Made by a program: the position numbers and the translations under genes. Source: JBLHZY01 sp047631555 (GTDB lineage: Bacteria; Pseudomonadota; Alphaproteobacteria; Rhodobacterales; Rhodobacteraceae). Taken from it: a stretch of 64,000 bases of DNA. Within the stretch, counting starts at the first letter, position 1, and the number at the start of each line of letters is the position of its first letter. Shown here in pieces: positions 33,283 through 43,400 of this stretch. The notes under the pieces were generated by a model. That model was not told where the DNA came from and did not search any database. It saw nothing but the letters and a program-made list of their open reading frames with translations. The stretch lies in the NCBI GenBank assembly GCA_047631555.1, contig JBLHZY010000001.1, forward strand, positions 1,054,001 through 1,118,000. The letters are read 5' to 3'.

Positions 33283-33938
33283 GCGAAACAGCCCCAACCG
33301 CGCCAATCCGTGTCTTGATTGTCGATGATCACCCCATGGTCGCCGAGGGCATCCGCGCGATCCTTGAGACATGGGATGATATCAGCGTCGTTGGCACGCT
33401 TGGATCGGGCGCCGAGGCGGTTGCGGCGGCGGCGCGGCTCTTGCCCGATGTCATCTTGCTTGATCTCAACATGCCCGGCATTGGCGGGCTTTCGGCCGCT
33501 GAAATGATCCTCGAGCAAACGCCAAAAACCCGCATCGTCATCCTCTCAATGCATGACAGCCCCGAATACATCTCGGCCGCTTTGGCGCATGGCGCGCGCG
33601 GCTATATCCTCAAAGACGTCCCCACAGAAGAAATCCGCACCGCGCTGTTTACGGTGATGGCGGGCGGGCAATATCTTTGCACAGGTGCCGCTGCCTCGCT
33701 CAAACCCAAAACAAAAGATGGCCGCGAGCCGCTTACCGGGCGCGAACAAACCGTGCTGCTGGAATTGGCGCAGGGCCAGAGCAACAAAGACGTCGCCCAA
33801 TCCTTGGAAATCTCGGTGCGCACGGTCGAAACCCACCGCAAAAATATCAAGCGAAAACTTGGCATTAGCTCAACCGCAGGCCTGACCCGCTATGCGCTTG
33901 AACATGGGGTTTTGCAAGGAACTGGCGTCAATCTTTAG
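33279..33938 (+). CDS. NarL/FixJ-family response regulator
   Basis: A 219-residue regulator with an N-terminal receiver (VLIVDDHPMVAEG; phospho-acceptor Asp62 in DVILLDLNMPG; switch residues in ILSMHDSPEY and the Lys in GYILKDVP) and a C-terminal LuxR-type helix-turn-helix (LTGREQTVLLELAQGQSNKDVAQSLEISVRTVETHRKNIKRKLG). The ATG overlaps the kinase stop in an ATGA, so the two are translated together. It most likely controls the divergent TRAP operon in response to its substrate; this is inference from position. Confidence 0.94.
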   Translation: MSETAPTAPIRVLIVDDHPMVAEGIRAILETWDDISVVGTLGSGAEAVAAAARLLPDVILLDLNMPGIGGLSAAEMILEQTPKTRIVILSMHDSPEYISAALAHGARGYILKDVPTEEIRTALFTVMAGGQYLCTGAAASLKPKTKDGREPLTGREQTVLLELAQGQSNKDVAQSLEISVRTVETHRKNIKRKLGISSTAGLTRYALEHGVLQGTGVNL

Positions 33939-34021
33939 GTGCAATCTGGTCTGCGGCACACCCCGGCTTAAGGCGCACTCTGGCCGCGCATTTTCGCCCT
34001 GATCCGCGCGAAAATATCCGC

Positions 34022-34567
34022 TTAGCTGTCGGTGTTTTGCCCGTTGCCAATAAGATAGGCCGCGCCAAAAACGATGCCGCCCAAACCCTCTTCCAACAGA
34101 TGGCCAAGCGCATCCAATGCAACCGGCCCCAATGGATCACCCGCGCCCGCCGCACCAAGAAGCGAGTGCGGCACAGCCCAAAGCAAGCCCGCATAGGCCC
34201 CGATCCGCATGCCCGCCGGAATTGTGCGCCGGTGTTCGGGCAGGATCATGAAGGTGCGTGCAATTACCAAGGCGACAATTAGGTAGACAACAAACGTCAG
34301 ACTCAGCGCCTGAATGCTCAACTGCTCGCCCTCGCCGCCAAGCATCTTTGGCCCGAGATCATTGTGCCAAAAGCCTGCGATGATCCACATCGTCGTCGCC
34401 GAGGCAAAGGCCCCAAGCGCCAACTTGCGCATTGTCTTGGCGCTCAGTTTCTTGGGGCTTTTCGCTTTGGGGGGGGAGTTGGTCAAATTCTCATCCAGCT
34501 TTTTGCGTTTTATTGGCCCTGAACCTCGGCAAAAAGCATCCACTTGAACTGTTGCTTTAAGCGCCAC
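34022..34567 (-). CDS. Integral membrane protein of unknown function
   Basis: A 181-residue protein with a basic N-terminal 45 residues (PPKAKSPKKLSAKTMRK) and four predicted membrane helices: LALGAFASATTMWIIAGFW, LTFVVYLIVALVIARTFMIL, GAYAGLLWAVPHSLLGAAG and EEGLGGIVFGAAYLIG. A WHNDLGPKMLG motif follows the first helix. The start is uncertain; MRKLALGA is an alternative internal ATG. I do not recognise the family with confidence. It stands alone, converging with the response regulator and diverging from the ilv leader. Confidence 0.65.
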   Translation of the reverse strand: MALKATVQVDAFCRGSGPIKRKKLDENLTNSPPKAKSPKKLSAKTMRKLALGAFASATTMWIIAGFWHNDLGPKMLGGEGEQLSIQALSLTFVVYLIVALVIARTFMILPEHRRTIPAGMRIGAYAGLLWAVPHSLLGAAGAGDPLGPVALDALGHLLEEGLGGIVFGAAYLIGNGQNTDS

Positions 34568-34852
34568 GGCCCGAGCGGATCATATTGCCCGGTCAGAAAA
34601 CCCAAAGCTGACCTTCTGGTCAACATGTGTTTTAAGACAGGCTAAAGGGCTAGGTCGGCACATTTGATCCGGATAAATTCGCGCCTTTTTTGCCCGCAAA
34701 TGCGCGCCCGCCGGGGCCGTTTTGGGCCCGCACGGCACAAAAATTGTGGCCAATCGCCGCGAAATTTGCTGAAAATGTCGATAATTCGGGCAAATTCGCA
34801 ACATTTGCAAAGATTTCACCCGTCAAGCGACAGATTTATCGCGCATTCGCGG
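34568..34852. other. Intergenic region upstream of the ilv promoter
   Basis: About 285 bases with no gene that I can support. The right part (34740-34850) is less GC-rich than usual here and could carry upstream activator sites for ilvBN, but no clear repeat is visible. Confidence 0.5.
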
Positions 34853-34881
34853 TTGACGCCCCCTGCAAGCGCTCATAATGT
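34853..34881 (+). promoter_or_regulatory. ilvBN promoter
   Basis: TTGACG (34853-34858) and TAATGT (34876-34881) are separated by exactly 17 bases, a near-consensus housekeeping promoter. Transcription would start near 34888 and give a leader of about 250 bases before ilvB. Confidence 0.8.
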
Positions 34882-34911
34882 CAGCAAAACACGTAAAGGA
34901 GCCTCAGGGCT

Positions 34912-34959
34912 ATGTTGAAGATTGTCGTCCTAGTCAGAGATACGCGCATGGGCCGGTAA
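34912..34959 (+). CDS. ilvBN leader peptide (15 aa)
   Basis: The short frame MLKIVVLVRDTRMGR has Ile, Val, Val, Leu and Val in a run at codons 4-8, exactly the products of the acetolactate synthase pathway, and is preceded by AAAGGAG. Ribosome stalling at these codons when branched-chain aminoacyl-tRNAs are short would control the downstream attenuator. It is too short for standard gene callers. Position, codon content and the following terminator make the call strong. Confidence 0.9.
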   Translation: MLKIVVLVRDTRMGR

Positions 34960-35011
34960 CGGTAAGCCAGATTGCTTCCCATGCGCCCCCGCCAAATCGG
35001 GGGCTTTTTTT
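34944..35011 (+). promoter_or_regulatory. ilvBN transcription attenuator
   Basis: Terminator: GCCCCCG (34985-34991) pairs with CGGGGGC (34998-35004) and is followed by seven T (35005-35011). Competing hairpin: GCGCATGGG (34944-34952, inside the leader peptide) pairs with CCCATGCGC (34978-34986), whose 3' end overlaps the terminator stem. A ribosome that finishes the leader covers the first arm and lets the terminator form; one stalled at the Ile-Val-Val-Leu-Val codons leaves it free and disfavours termination. Confidence 0.88.
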
Positions 35012-35141
35012 ATGGGCGCAGATCTATCAGCACCAAGCACGATGCCAAAAGCGGCGACAAAGACGAGTAAGAACGCGACCAAGACAAGCGGCCATTTGGC
35101 CAATAATACGACCAAACAGATGTGCGAGACGGAGAAAAGCG

Positions 35142-36896
<1,755 letters not shown>

Positions 36897-36907
36897 GAGA
36901 GAGCGAT

Positions 36908-37471
36908 ATGTCAGCCCTGAAAATCGACAAAGGCTCAAGCAGCCATTCCGCTTACGATCTGCGCGATCCAAATTCGGACCTGATTGAGCGGCACACGCTC
37001 GCCGTAACAGTTGAAAACGAACCCGGCGTTTTGGCGCGGGTGATTGGCCTGTTTGCCGGGCGCGGTTACAATATCGAAAGCCTCACCGTTGCCGAGGTCG
37101 ATCACACCGGCCACCGCTCGCGGATCACAATCGTAACAACCGGAACGCCTGCCGTCATCGAGCAGATCAAAGCGCAACTTGGCCGGATTGTTCCGGTCTA
37201 CGAGGTCCATGATTTAACGGTTGAGGGCCCCAGCGTTGAGCGCGAATTGGGTCTGTTCAAGGTCTCTGGCAAGGGCGATCAGCGGGTTGAAGCGCTGCGC
37301 TTGGCCGATATTTTTCGCGCCAATGTGGTTGATAGCACGCTTGCAAGCTTTGTGTTTGAGATCACCGGAACGCCGGAAAAAATCGATGCCTTTGCCGATC
37401 TGATGCGCCCGCTTGGGCTTGTTGAGGTGGCGCGCACTGGTGTCGCCGCGCTGAGCCGCGGCGCTATCTAA
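36908..37471 (+). CDS. ilvN: Acetolactate synthase, small regulatory subunit
   Basis: Regulatory partner of IlvB that gives valine feedback inhibition and raises activity. The 187-residue protein has an N-terminal ACT domain (HTLAVTVENEPGVLARVIGLFAGRGYNIESL) and a C-terminal ALS small-subunit domain (ERELGLFKVSGKGDQRVEALRLADIFRANVVD). AGGAGAG precedes the ATG. It forms an operon with ilvB under the leader attenuator. The usual ilvC is not present downstream. The codons for its last residues (ALSRGAI) and its stop are the first unit of a 30-bp tandem repeat. Confidence 0.96.
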   Translation: MSALKIDKGSSSHSAYDLRDPNSDLIERHTLAVTVENEPGVLARVIGLFAGRGYNIESLTVAEVDHTGHRSRITIVTTGTPAVIEQIKAQLGRIVPVYEVHDLTVEGPSVERELGLFKVSGKGDQRVEALRLADIFRANVVDSTLASFVFEITGTPEKIDAFADLMRPLGLVEVARTGVAALSRGAI

Positions 37472-37564
37472 AGGGGCGCGCTTAGCCGTGGCGCGATCTA
37501 AAGGGGTGCGCTTAGTCTCGGCGCGATCTTAAAAGGGACGCGCTTAGCCGTGGCGCCGTTCTAG
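37448..37564. repeat. 30-bp tandem repeat starting inside the end of ilvN
   Basis: Units begin at 37448, 37478, 37508 and 37540 (periods 30, 30 and 32). Each carries a version of GCGCTTAGCCGTGGCGC followed by ATCTAAAGGGG. Units 1 and 2 agree at 26 of 30 bases. Unit 1 codes for the last IlvN residues and stop; the later units keep a TAA or TAG at the same place but are untranslated. Confidence 0.9.
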
Positions 37565-37642
37565 CACCCGCCTTCAAAGGCCAAAACAAAAAGCGCTGTG
37601 CAATGGCTCCAAGCTTTGCGCAGCGAAGGCCCCAAAGCGCGG

Positions 37643-38482
37643 CTAGGTATCCTCGTCCATGAGAAAACTGCGCACATTGCTTGGCAGTTGCTTCATCTCT
37701 TTGATCCCCGACGCGCGTACCGAGGCCATAAGCTCTGCCCAATCGCCATCAAGACGGATCAACATCACAGGCATCACAACATTGGCCCCCGTCCCAAATC
37801 GATGCGTCGTAAGGGATTTGCCAAAATGGATGCGATCATTGCCAAGATATGAAAACTCGACAAAATTATACTGAACGATTTTTCTATTCTTCATCAAAAG
37901 CGAAAAAGAGACCCCAAGCCCATGTTGAAGCACCGGCCCATAAAGGATCCGGTCTTTGATTGTCATGGGCAGGCCCAGCAATACGCTGACATTGCGCGGC
38001 ACAATCGCCCTGATTGTTGTGCGCCCCGAGCTTCGATGAGAAACCTTGCAGACGATGGACGAGGCAAGGCTCTCCTCCATAGAGGCGCGCCGAAAGAGAT
38101 TGTAAAAACCCTCAGGCAGGCGCGATTGATCGACGGTTCCGATGCCCGACTCTTCGATGAAACTGCTGATCTGCTGATCCGCATCTCCATGCATTTGCTC
38201 AGTGCTGCTTGCTCCGATTTGATCAAGCGGCTCAAGCAATATCCGCGCGTCGACCTCAAAATAATCGCAGATCTGCGAAAGCACATCGGGGCGCGGAAAG
38301 GCCTCGCTTGAGAGATAGCGATTGAACTGGGTGCGATTGATGCCGATCTCACGACAAACATGCGCAACAGAGGGACGCCCCTCCAAAAGAAACCGCAGAT
38401 TGTCCGAGAAGACAGCCCGCGTTTGGGCAGCGTTCAATTTGGATTTGGGTTTTGATTGACCGCGCTCATTTGGCTTTTTCAC
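37643..38482 (-). CDS. XRE-type helix-turn-helix regulator
   Basis: A 279-residue DNA-binding protein. A basic N-terminus (KKPNERGQSKPKSK) is followed by a helix-turn-helix at about residues 28-85 (FSDNLRFLLEGRPSVAHVCR, EIGINRTQFNRYLSSEAFPRPDVLSQIC). The remaining 190 residues form an alpha/beta domain with VPRNVSVLLGLPMTIKDRILYGPV and YNFVEFSYLGNDRIHFGKSL that I cannot assign; it may sense a ligand. The gene faces an OB-fold-like gene across a spacer holding two copies of the same inverted repeat, probably its own operators. Targets beyond that are unknown. Confidence 0.8.
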   Translation of the reverse strand: MKKPNERGQSKPKSKLNAAQTRAVFSDNLRFLLEGRPSVAHVCREIGINRTQFNRYLSSEAFPRPDVLSQICDYFEVDARILLEPLDQIGASSTEQMHGDADQQISSFIEESGIGTVDQSRLPEGFYNLFRRASMEESLASSIVCKVSHRSSGRTTIRAIVPRNVSVLLGLPMTIKDRILYGPVLQHGLGVSFSLLMKNRKIVQYNFVEFSYLGNDRIHFGKSLTTHRFGTGANVVMPVMLIRLDGDWAELMASVRASGIKEMKQLPSNVRSFLMDEDT

Positions 38483-38540
38483 GCGTTTTCCCTCCCCTCA
38501 GTAGGCAAATAAATTCGCCTTTTCGCCCTTCGCAGCATTA

Positions 38541-38556
38541 GACGCGATATAGCGTC
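38541..38556. promoter_or_regulatory. Inverted repeat GACGC-N6-GCGTC, site 1
   Basis: GACGCGATATAGCGTC, 59 bases before the XRE-gene start on the minus strand. The same half-sites with the same six-base spacer recur at 38656-38671; centres are 115 bases apart, close to 11 helical turns. Likely a binding site of the adjacent regulator. Confidence 0.65.
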
Positions 38557-38653
38557 AATACACCGGCAACCCCCCAAGAGTGGCGAATCTGGCGCCAAAA
38601 GGCAACATTGTTAACCCTAACATGCATAAAGTTGATCAGAATCCGAGCAACCG

Positions 38654-38673
38654 ATGACGCCAAATAGCGTCAT
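38654..38673. promoter_or_regulatory. Inverted repeat GACGC-N6-GCGTC, site 2
   Basis: ATGACGCCAAATAGCGTCAT, a longer, seven-base-arm version of site 1, about 100 bases before the start of the OB-fold-like gene. Paired, equally spaced sites suggest autoregulation, possibly with looping. Confidence 0.65.
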
Positions 38674-38774
38674 TGACCTAAAGGTAAGATACGAAATACC
38701 GGCTTTTTTGTACCCATTCGTTAATTGTATGGTTTTTGGACGGGATTTGTTGGGTGCGTTCAAAAGGGTTCGAA

Positions 38775-39059
38775 ATGGTTTATGGGGTGATATTGTGGCA
38801 CGACCGCGCAAAAGGCACGGCTGTCATCTGGTGCGAAGACCAAGACAAGCTGGCTTATGCTGCGCGCGCCGAGGTGTTTGGCGATGATCTGAATAGTGCT
38901 GAAAACGGCGATTTGGTCGAGATCGATTACAAGGACAGCGGTTCGTTTCGATACTGTACGAAGCTGCGTCTGGTCCAAAAAAAGTTCTCTAATGCGCTTG
39001 AAGATGCCCTGCGCGGTGCTGCGCAGCTAAACTCGCCGCGTCTTGTTGCTGTTGCCTAA
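38775..39059 (+). CDS. Small OB-fold-like (cold-shock-like) protein, 94 aa
   Basis: A 94-residue protein beginning MVYGVILWHDRAKGTAVIWC. The pattern of the first 65 residues (ILWHDRAKG, then a strand, AYAARAEVF, ENGDLVEIDYKD, FRYCTKLRLV) follows the five-strand layout of cold-shock domains, in which KWFDxxKGFGFI would correspond to LWHDRAKGTAVI, but the aromatic RNA-binding residues are mostly lost. I treat the likeness as inference. It lies divergent to the XRE regulator behind the second operator and is followed by a terminator. Confidence 0.7.
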   Translation: MVYGVILWHDRAKGTAVIWCEDQDKLAYAARAEVFGDDLNSAENGDLVEIDYKDSGSFRYCTKLRLVQKKFSNALEDALRGAAQLNSPRLVAVA

Positions 39060-39151
39060 AGCACGCCAAAAGCACGGGCGAAATTTTCACCACTCACGAT
39101 AAACCATACCGAAATCGCGGCCAAACGATCAGGCTGAGGTACTGCGTAAAA

Positions 39152-39179
39152 CAAGGCCCCGAAAATCATCGGGGCCTTG
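39152..39179 (+). terminator. Terminator hairpin after the OB-fold-like gene
   Basis: CAAGGCCCCGA (39152-39162) pairs exactly with TCGGGGCCTTG (39169-39179). The T run is weak. It also lies 58 bases past the stop of the convergent EF-hand gene. Confidence 0.7.
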
Positions 39180-39237
39180 CGCGCACGGGGGAATGCTTAT
39201 GTGGGAAATCAGCGCGTTTGTCGCGCTGTCTGGTGGC

Positions 39238-39483
39238 CTATGCGGGCAAGAGGCCGGCCGTTACTGCCGCTGCAAGCTCGTCCGGATCAACAACACCGTC
39301 AGCATTGGTATCAGCGGCGGTGAAGGTTTCTTCATTGAGCTCGGGATAAGCAACCATCAGCTCTTCCATTGAGAAAACGCCATCGTCATTCGCATCCGTT
39401 ACCATCGTATCGGCAAAGGCGGGCAGCGCGATTGCGCCAAGAAGCGCAGCAGTTGCAGCGGCAGTCAGGGTAAGTTTTGTCAT
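39238..39483 (-). CDS. Exported EF-hand (calmodulin-like) protein, 81 aa
   Basis: An 81-residue secreted protein with two calcium-binding loops. The start at 39483 (MTKLTLTAAATAALLGAIA) has GGAG nine bases upstream and gives a clean signal peptide cut after ALPAFA; longer starts at 39489 and 39498 are possible. The first loop is DANDDGVFSMEE, the second DTNADGVVDPDE; both keep the acidic residues at loop positions 1, 3, 5 and 12 with Gly at 6. The two are spaced as a normal EF-hand pair. A periplasmic calcium buffer or sensor is likely; no partner is adjacent. Confidence 0.88.
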   Translation of the reverse strand: MTKLTLTAAATAALLGAIALPAFADTMVTDANDDGVFSMEELMVAYPELNEETFTAADTNADGVVDPDELAAAVTAGLLPA

Positions 39484-39721
39484 GGTCATAAACTCCAATC
39501 TATGAGGCGCGAAGGCCCCGTTGCAGCAGGCTCATCGGCCTGCTCACGGGATGTCTGACCTTTGGGAAAGCCAGGCTCAAGCCCCCTCACACGCCCGCCC
39601 TCTACATCGGCGCACTTTGGCTAAAACACTCAGATCGCAAGAAAAATTCCGCTCATACCTCGGCGCGCCTTTGCTCATACCGACCCCGCGTTAAGCGAAA
39701 CTCAGCGCAAATCGCGCCGCC

Positions 39722-40138
39722 CTAGGGCCGCAGCCACATCCCCATGCCGCGCGTTTCTGGCTCGGTCAGCTCAAGCCCAAATTCGCCATAAAGGAAACGC
39801 GCAGGCCCATCGGCCAAAAGATTGACATAGGCCTCGGCTTTGATCTCGGCCTTAAGATGCGCCATCAGCGCCGCCATGATCGCGCGCCCAATGCCGCGCC
39901 CCTGAAAGCCTGGCTCAACCGCCATATCGCAGATGTGATAGACCAAGCCGCCATCGCCAACGATCCGCCCCATGCCAATCACGCGCCCCTCAGCGAGCGC
40001 CAACACCCCGTGCAATGTTCCCGGCAAGCCCGCCTCTGCCGCCGCCTCAGAGCGCGGGGTCATCCCGGCCACGGCCCGCAGGCGACAAAAATCCTTGGCG
40101 CTCGGCACGCCGCTTTTCAACTCATATTCCACAGGCAT
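39722..40138 (-). CDS. GNAT-family N-acetyltransferase
   Basis: A 138-residue acetyltransferase. The ATG at 40138 (MPVEYELKSGVPSAKDF) has AAAGGAG eight bases upstream; a longer frame to 40270 is rejected. The acetyl-CoA loop is DMAVEPGFQGRGIGRAIMAALM, with the preceding strand GLVYHICD and the C-terminal RFLYGEFGLELTEPETRGMGMW typical of small GNATs that act on amines or antibiotics-like substrates. Substrate unknown. It stands alone between the EF-hand gene and the nrdJ terminator region. Confidence 0.88.
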   Translation of the reverse strand: MPVEYELKSGVPSAKDFCRLRAVAGMTPRSEAAAEAGLPGTLHGVLALAEGRVIGMGRIVGDGGLVYHICDMAVEPGFQGRGIGRAIMAALMAHLKAEIKAEAYVNLLADGPARFLYGEFGLELTEPETRGMGMWLRP

Positions 40139-40277
40139 TCTGCGCGCTCCTTTATCGCCTCTAAATCTAGGGTGGTGTTGGGTGTTATGGCAATTCCCGT
40201 TGTCATGGGCGGGGCCTGATATAGCTCGCTGGCTGTCGCTGAAAATACCTCTGCGCCCCCCCAGTGCCAAATAAAAA

Positions 40278-40299
40278 TGGGGGCCCCGAAGGACCCCCA
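40278..40299 (-). terminator. Rho-independent terminator downstream of nrdJ
   Basis: On the minus strand a GGGGG/CCCCC stem (40278-40299) is followed by TTTTTATTT (40270-40277). It lies about 140 bases past the nrdJ stop. Confidence 0.75.
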
Positions 40300-40405
40300 G
40301 TTTCGCTGATAAGGCTCACTTATATACCGCTCGGTGATTTTATGCCTGCGGCCTTATCCGCGTCAGAGGCGAGCGCACCCACCCCGGAACTTGTTACGCT
40401 ACGAT

Positions 40406-40428
40406 GGGCCCCGCCTTGTACGGGGCCC
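40406..40428 (-). other. GC hairpin just after nrdJ
   Basis: GGGCCCCG (40406-40413) and CGGGGCCC (40421-40428) form a perfect eight-pair stem 13 bases after the nrdJ stop, without a T run. It may block 3' decay of the long nrdJ mRNA. The rest of 40139-40440 holds no gene that I can see. Confidence 0.6.
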
Positions 40429-40440
40429 CTAGCCTATTTC

Positions 40441-43400
40441 TTAGCTGCAGCCGGATGTCCCGCCGCATGTGTTGCATTTCATGCAGGTGCCGTTACGCAC
40501 CAACGTGTAATTTCCGCATTCGCCGCAAGCTTCGCCCTCATAGCCCTGCATCTTGGCTTTGCTGCGCAGATCCATCGAGGTGCTGACAGCGGCTGATGAA
40601 GTCGTTGAGCTGAGCGAGACAGTCGCCGAACCGCCGCCCGCTTCAACCATGGATGCAACCGCTTCCATCGTCTCGACGCTGCCATCAAGCGCGACCGCGC
40701 CGCTGCCGCCTTGGACAACAAACAATTCCTGCGGCATCCGCTTGCGCAGGTAGCCTGTTGAGCTGATCTGCTTGAGAACTTCGAGCGATTTGGCCGAAGC
40801 CGCCTCAGACGGCGTCTGAACGTTGGAAACGCCTTCCTGCTCGCCGCGCCCGATATCATCAAAGCTTGCGCCCTCTGGCTTCACATGCGCCAGATCGGTG
40901 CGATCGAGATAGGACACAGCCAACTCGCGGAAGATGTAATCCAAGATCGAGGTCGCGTTTTTGATGCTGTCGTTGCCCTGAACCATGCCAGCGGGCTCAA
41001 ACTTGGTGAAGGTGAAGGCATCGACGAACTCTTCGAGCGGCACGCCGTATTGAAGCCCAACAGAGACCGCGATGGCAAAGTTGTTCATCATCGCGCGAAA
41101 GCCTGCGCCCTCTTTGTGCATGTCGATGAAGATCTCGCCAAGCTGGCCGCCCTCATATTCGCCGGTGCGCAAGTAAACCTTATGCCCGCCGACAACCGCT
41201 TTTTGCGTATAGCCTTTGCGCCGCTCAGGAAGCTTCTCGCGGCCGCGCGCGACTTCTTTGATGATCACCTTCTCGATGATCTTCTCAGCGATCACCATGG
41301 CCTTCTCTTGCATCGAGCCATTGGTGAGGATCTCTTCGGCCTCATCATCATCCTCGATCAGCGCAGAGGCCAATGGCTGGCTCAGCTTCGATCCATCACG
41401 ATAAAGCGCGTTGGCTTTGATCCCAAGGCTCCAGGAAAGCTCATATGCGTCCTGGCAATCCTCGATTGTGGCGTCATTGGGCATGTTCACCGTTTTGGAG
41501 ATCGCGCCCGAGATGAAGCTTTGTGCCGCCCCCATCATATGGATGTGGCTGGCGACGGAAAGGTAGCGTTTGCCCTTTTTGCCGCAGGCATTGGCGCAAT
41601 CAAAGATGCCGTAATGCTCTTCTTTGAGGAAGGGCGCGCCTTCAAGCGTCATCGTGCCGCAAACGTGGTCGTTGGCCGCCTCGATGTCCTTGCGGGTAAA
41701 GCCCAGGTGACGCAGCAGATCAAACGACGGATCGTTCAATTTCGCCGCTGGGATGCCCAGAACATTGGTGCAGAACTCTTCGCCCAAGGTCCATTGGTTG
41801 AACACAAAACGGATGTCAAAGGCGCTTGGCAAAGCCGCCTCGATCTTGGCGATTTCCGCTTCGCCAAAGCCGTGACCGATCAGGGCTGTGTGATTGATCC
41901 CCGGCGCGTTGCCGATGGAGCCATGACCAACCGCATAGGATACGATCTCTTCGATCTGCGCAGAGCCGTAGCCTTGCTTTTCAAGCGCTGCAGGCACCGA
42001 GCGGTTGATGATTTTGAAGTAGCCGCCGCCTGCGAGCTTCTTGAATTTCACCAATGCGAAATCAGGCTCGATGCCGGTCGTGTCGCAATCCATCACAAGG
42101 CCAATGGTGCCGGTTGGCGCGATCACAGAGGTCTGTGCGTTGCGGTAGCCGTGTTTTTCGCCAAGGCGCAGCGCCTCATCCCAAGCCATTTTGGACAGCT
42201 TAACAAGGCGCGCATCTGGGCAGCCTTTGTGATCCAATGGAACGGGTTTGACGTCGAGATCTTCATAGCCGTCTTTGTTGCCATAAGCGGCGTTGCGGTG
42301 ATTGCGGATGACGCGCAGCATATGCTCTTTGTTGCGCTCATAGCCCGAAAACGCGCCCAACTCGCCCGCGATTTCCGCTGATGTCGCATAAGCAACGCCG
42401 GTCATGATCGCCGTCAAAGCGCCGGCAAGCGCGCGGCCCTCAACGCTGTCATACCCGTGGCCCATATTCATCAGCAGGCCGCCGATATTGGCGTAACCAA
42501 GGCCGAGCGTGCGGAAATCATAAGAGCGCTGCGCGATTTCTTTGGAGGGGAACTGCGCCATTGTGACGGAGATTTCCAATGTCAGCGTCCAAAGGCGGGT
42601 CGCGTGCATGTAATCTTCGGACTGGAATTCGCCGTCCTTGAGGAAGGTCAGCAAGTTCATCGAAGCCAAGTTACAGGCCGTATCGTCAAGGAACATATAC
42701 TCAGAGCAAGGGTTCGATCCGCGGATCGCGCCATCCTCTGGGCATGTGTGCCACGCATTGACCGTGTCGTGATATTGGATGCCCGGATCAGCACAGGCCC
42801 AAGCGGCATGGCCCACATCTGCCCAAAGATCGCGCGCCTTAACGGTTTTGGAAACGGAGCCATCTGTGCGGTTGAGCAAGTCCCAATCCGCATCATTCTG
42901 AACGGCCTTCAGGAAGGCATCGGTGACGCGCACAGAGTTGTTGGAGTTTTGGCCCGACACGGAGGCGTAAGCCTCACTATCCCAATCTGTGTCATACACG
43001 GGGAACTCAATCGAAGAGTAACCCTGCTTAGCATAATCCAAAACGCGTTTAACATAAGTCTCTGGGATCGCGACCTTTTTGGCCGATTTGATCGCGGACT
43101 TAAGGCTTGGGTTTTTATTCGGATCAACCGCATCCTCAGAGGAGCCATCCCATTCACGGATCGCGGAGAAAATCTCATTGAGCTGGCGCTCGTGCATCTT
43201 GGAGCCTGCAACAATGGAGGCAACCTTTTGCTCTTCAAGCACTTTCCAGTTGATAAATTGCTCAACATCGGGGTGATCCATATCACAGATCACCATCTTA
43301 GCGGCGCGGCGCGTTGTGCCGCCCGATTTGATCGCACCAGCGGCCCGATCACCAATCTTCAAAAAGCCCATGAGCCCCGAAGATTTGCCACCGCCAGAGA

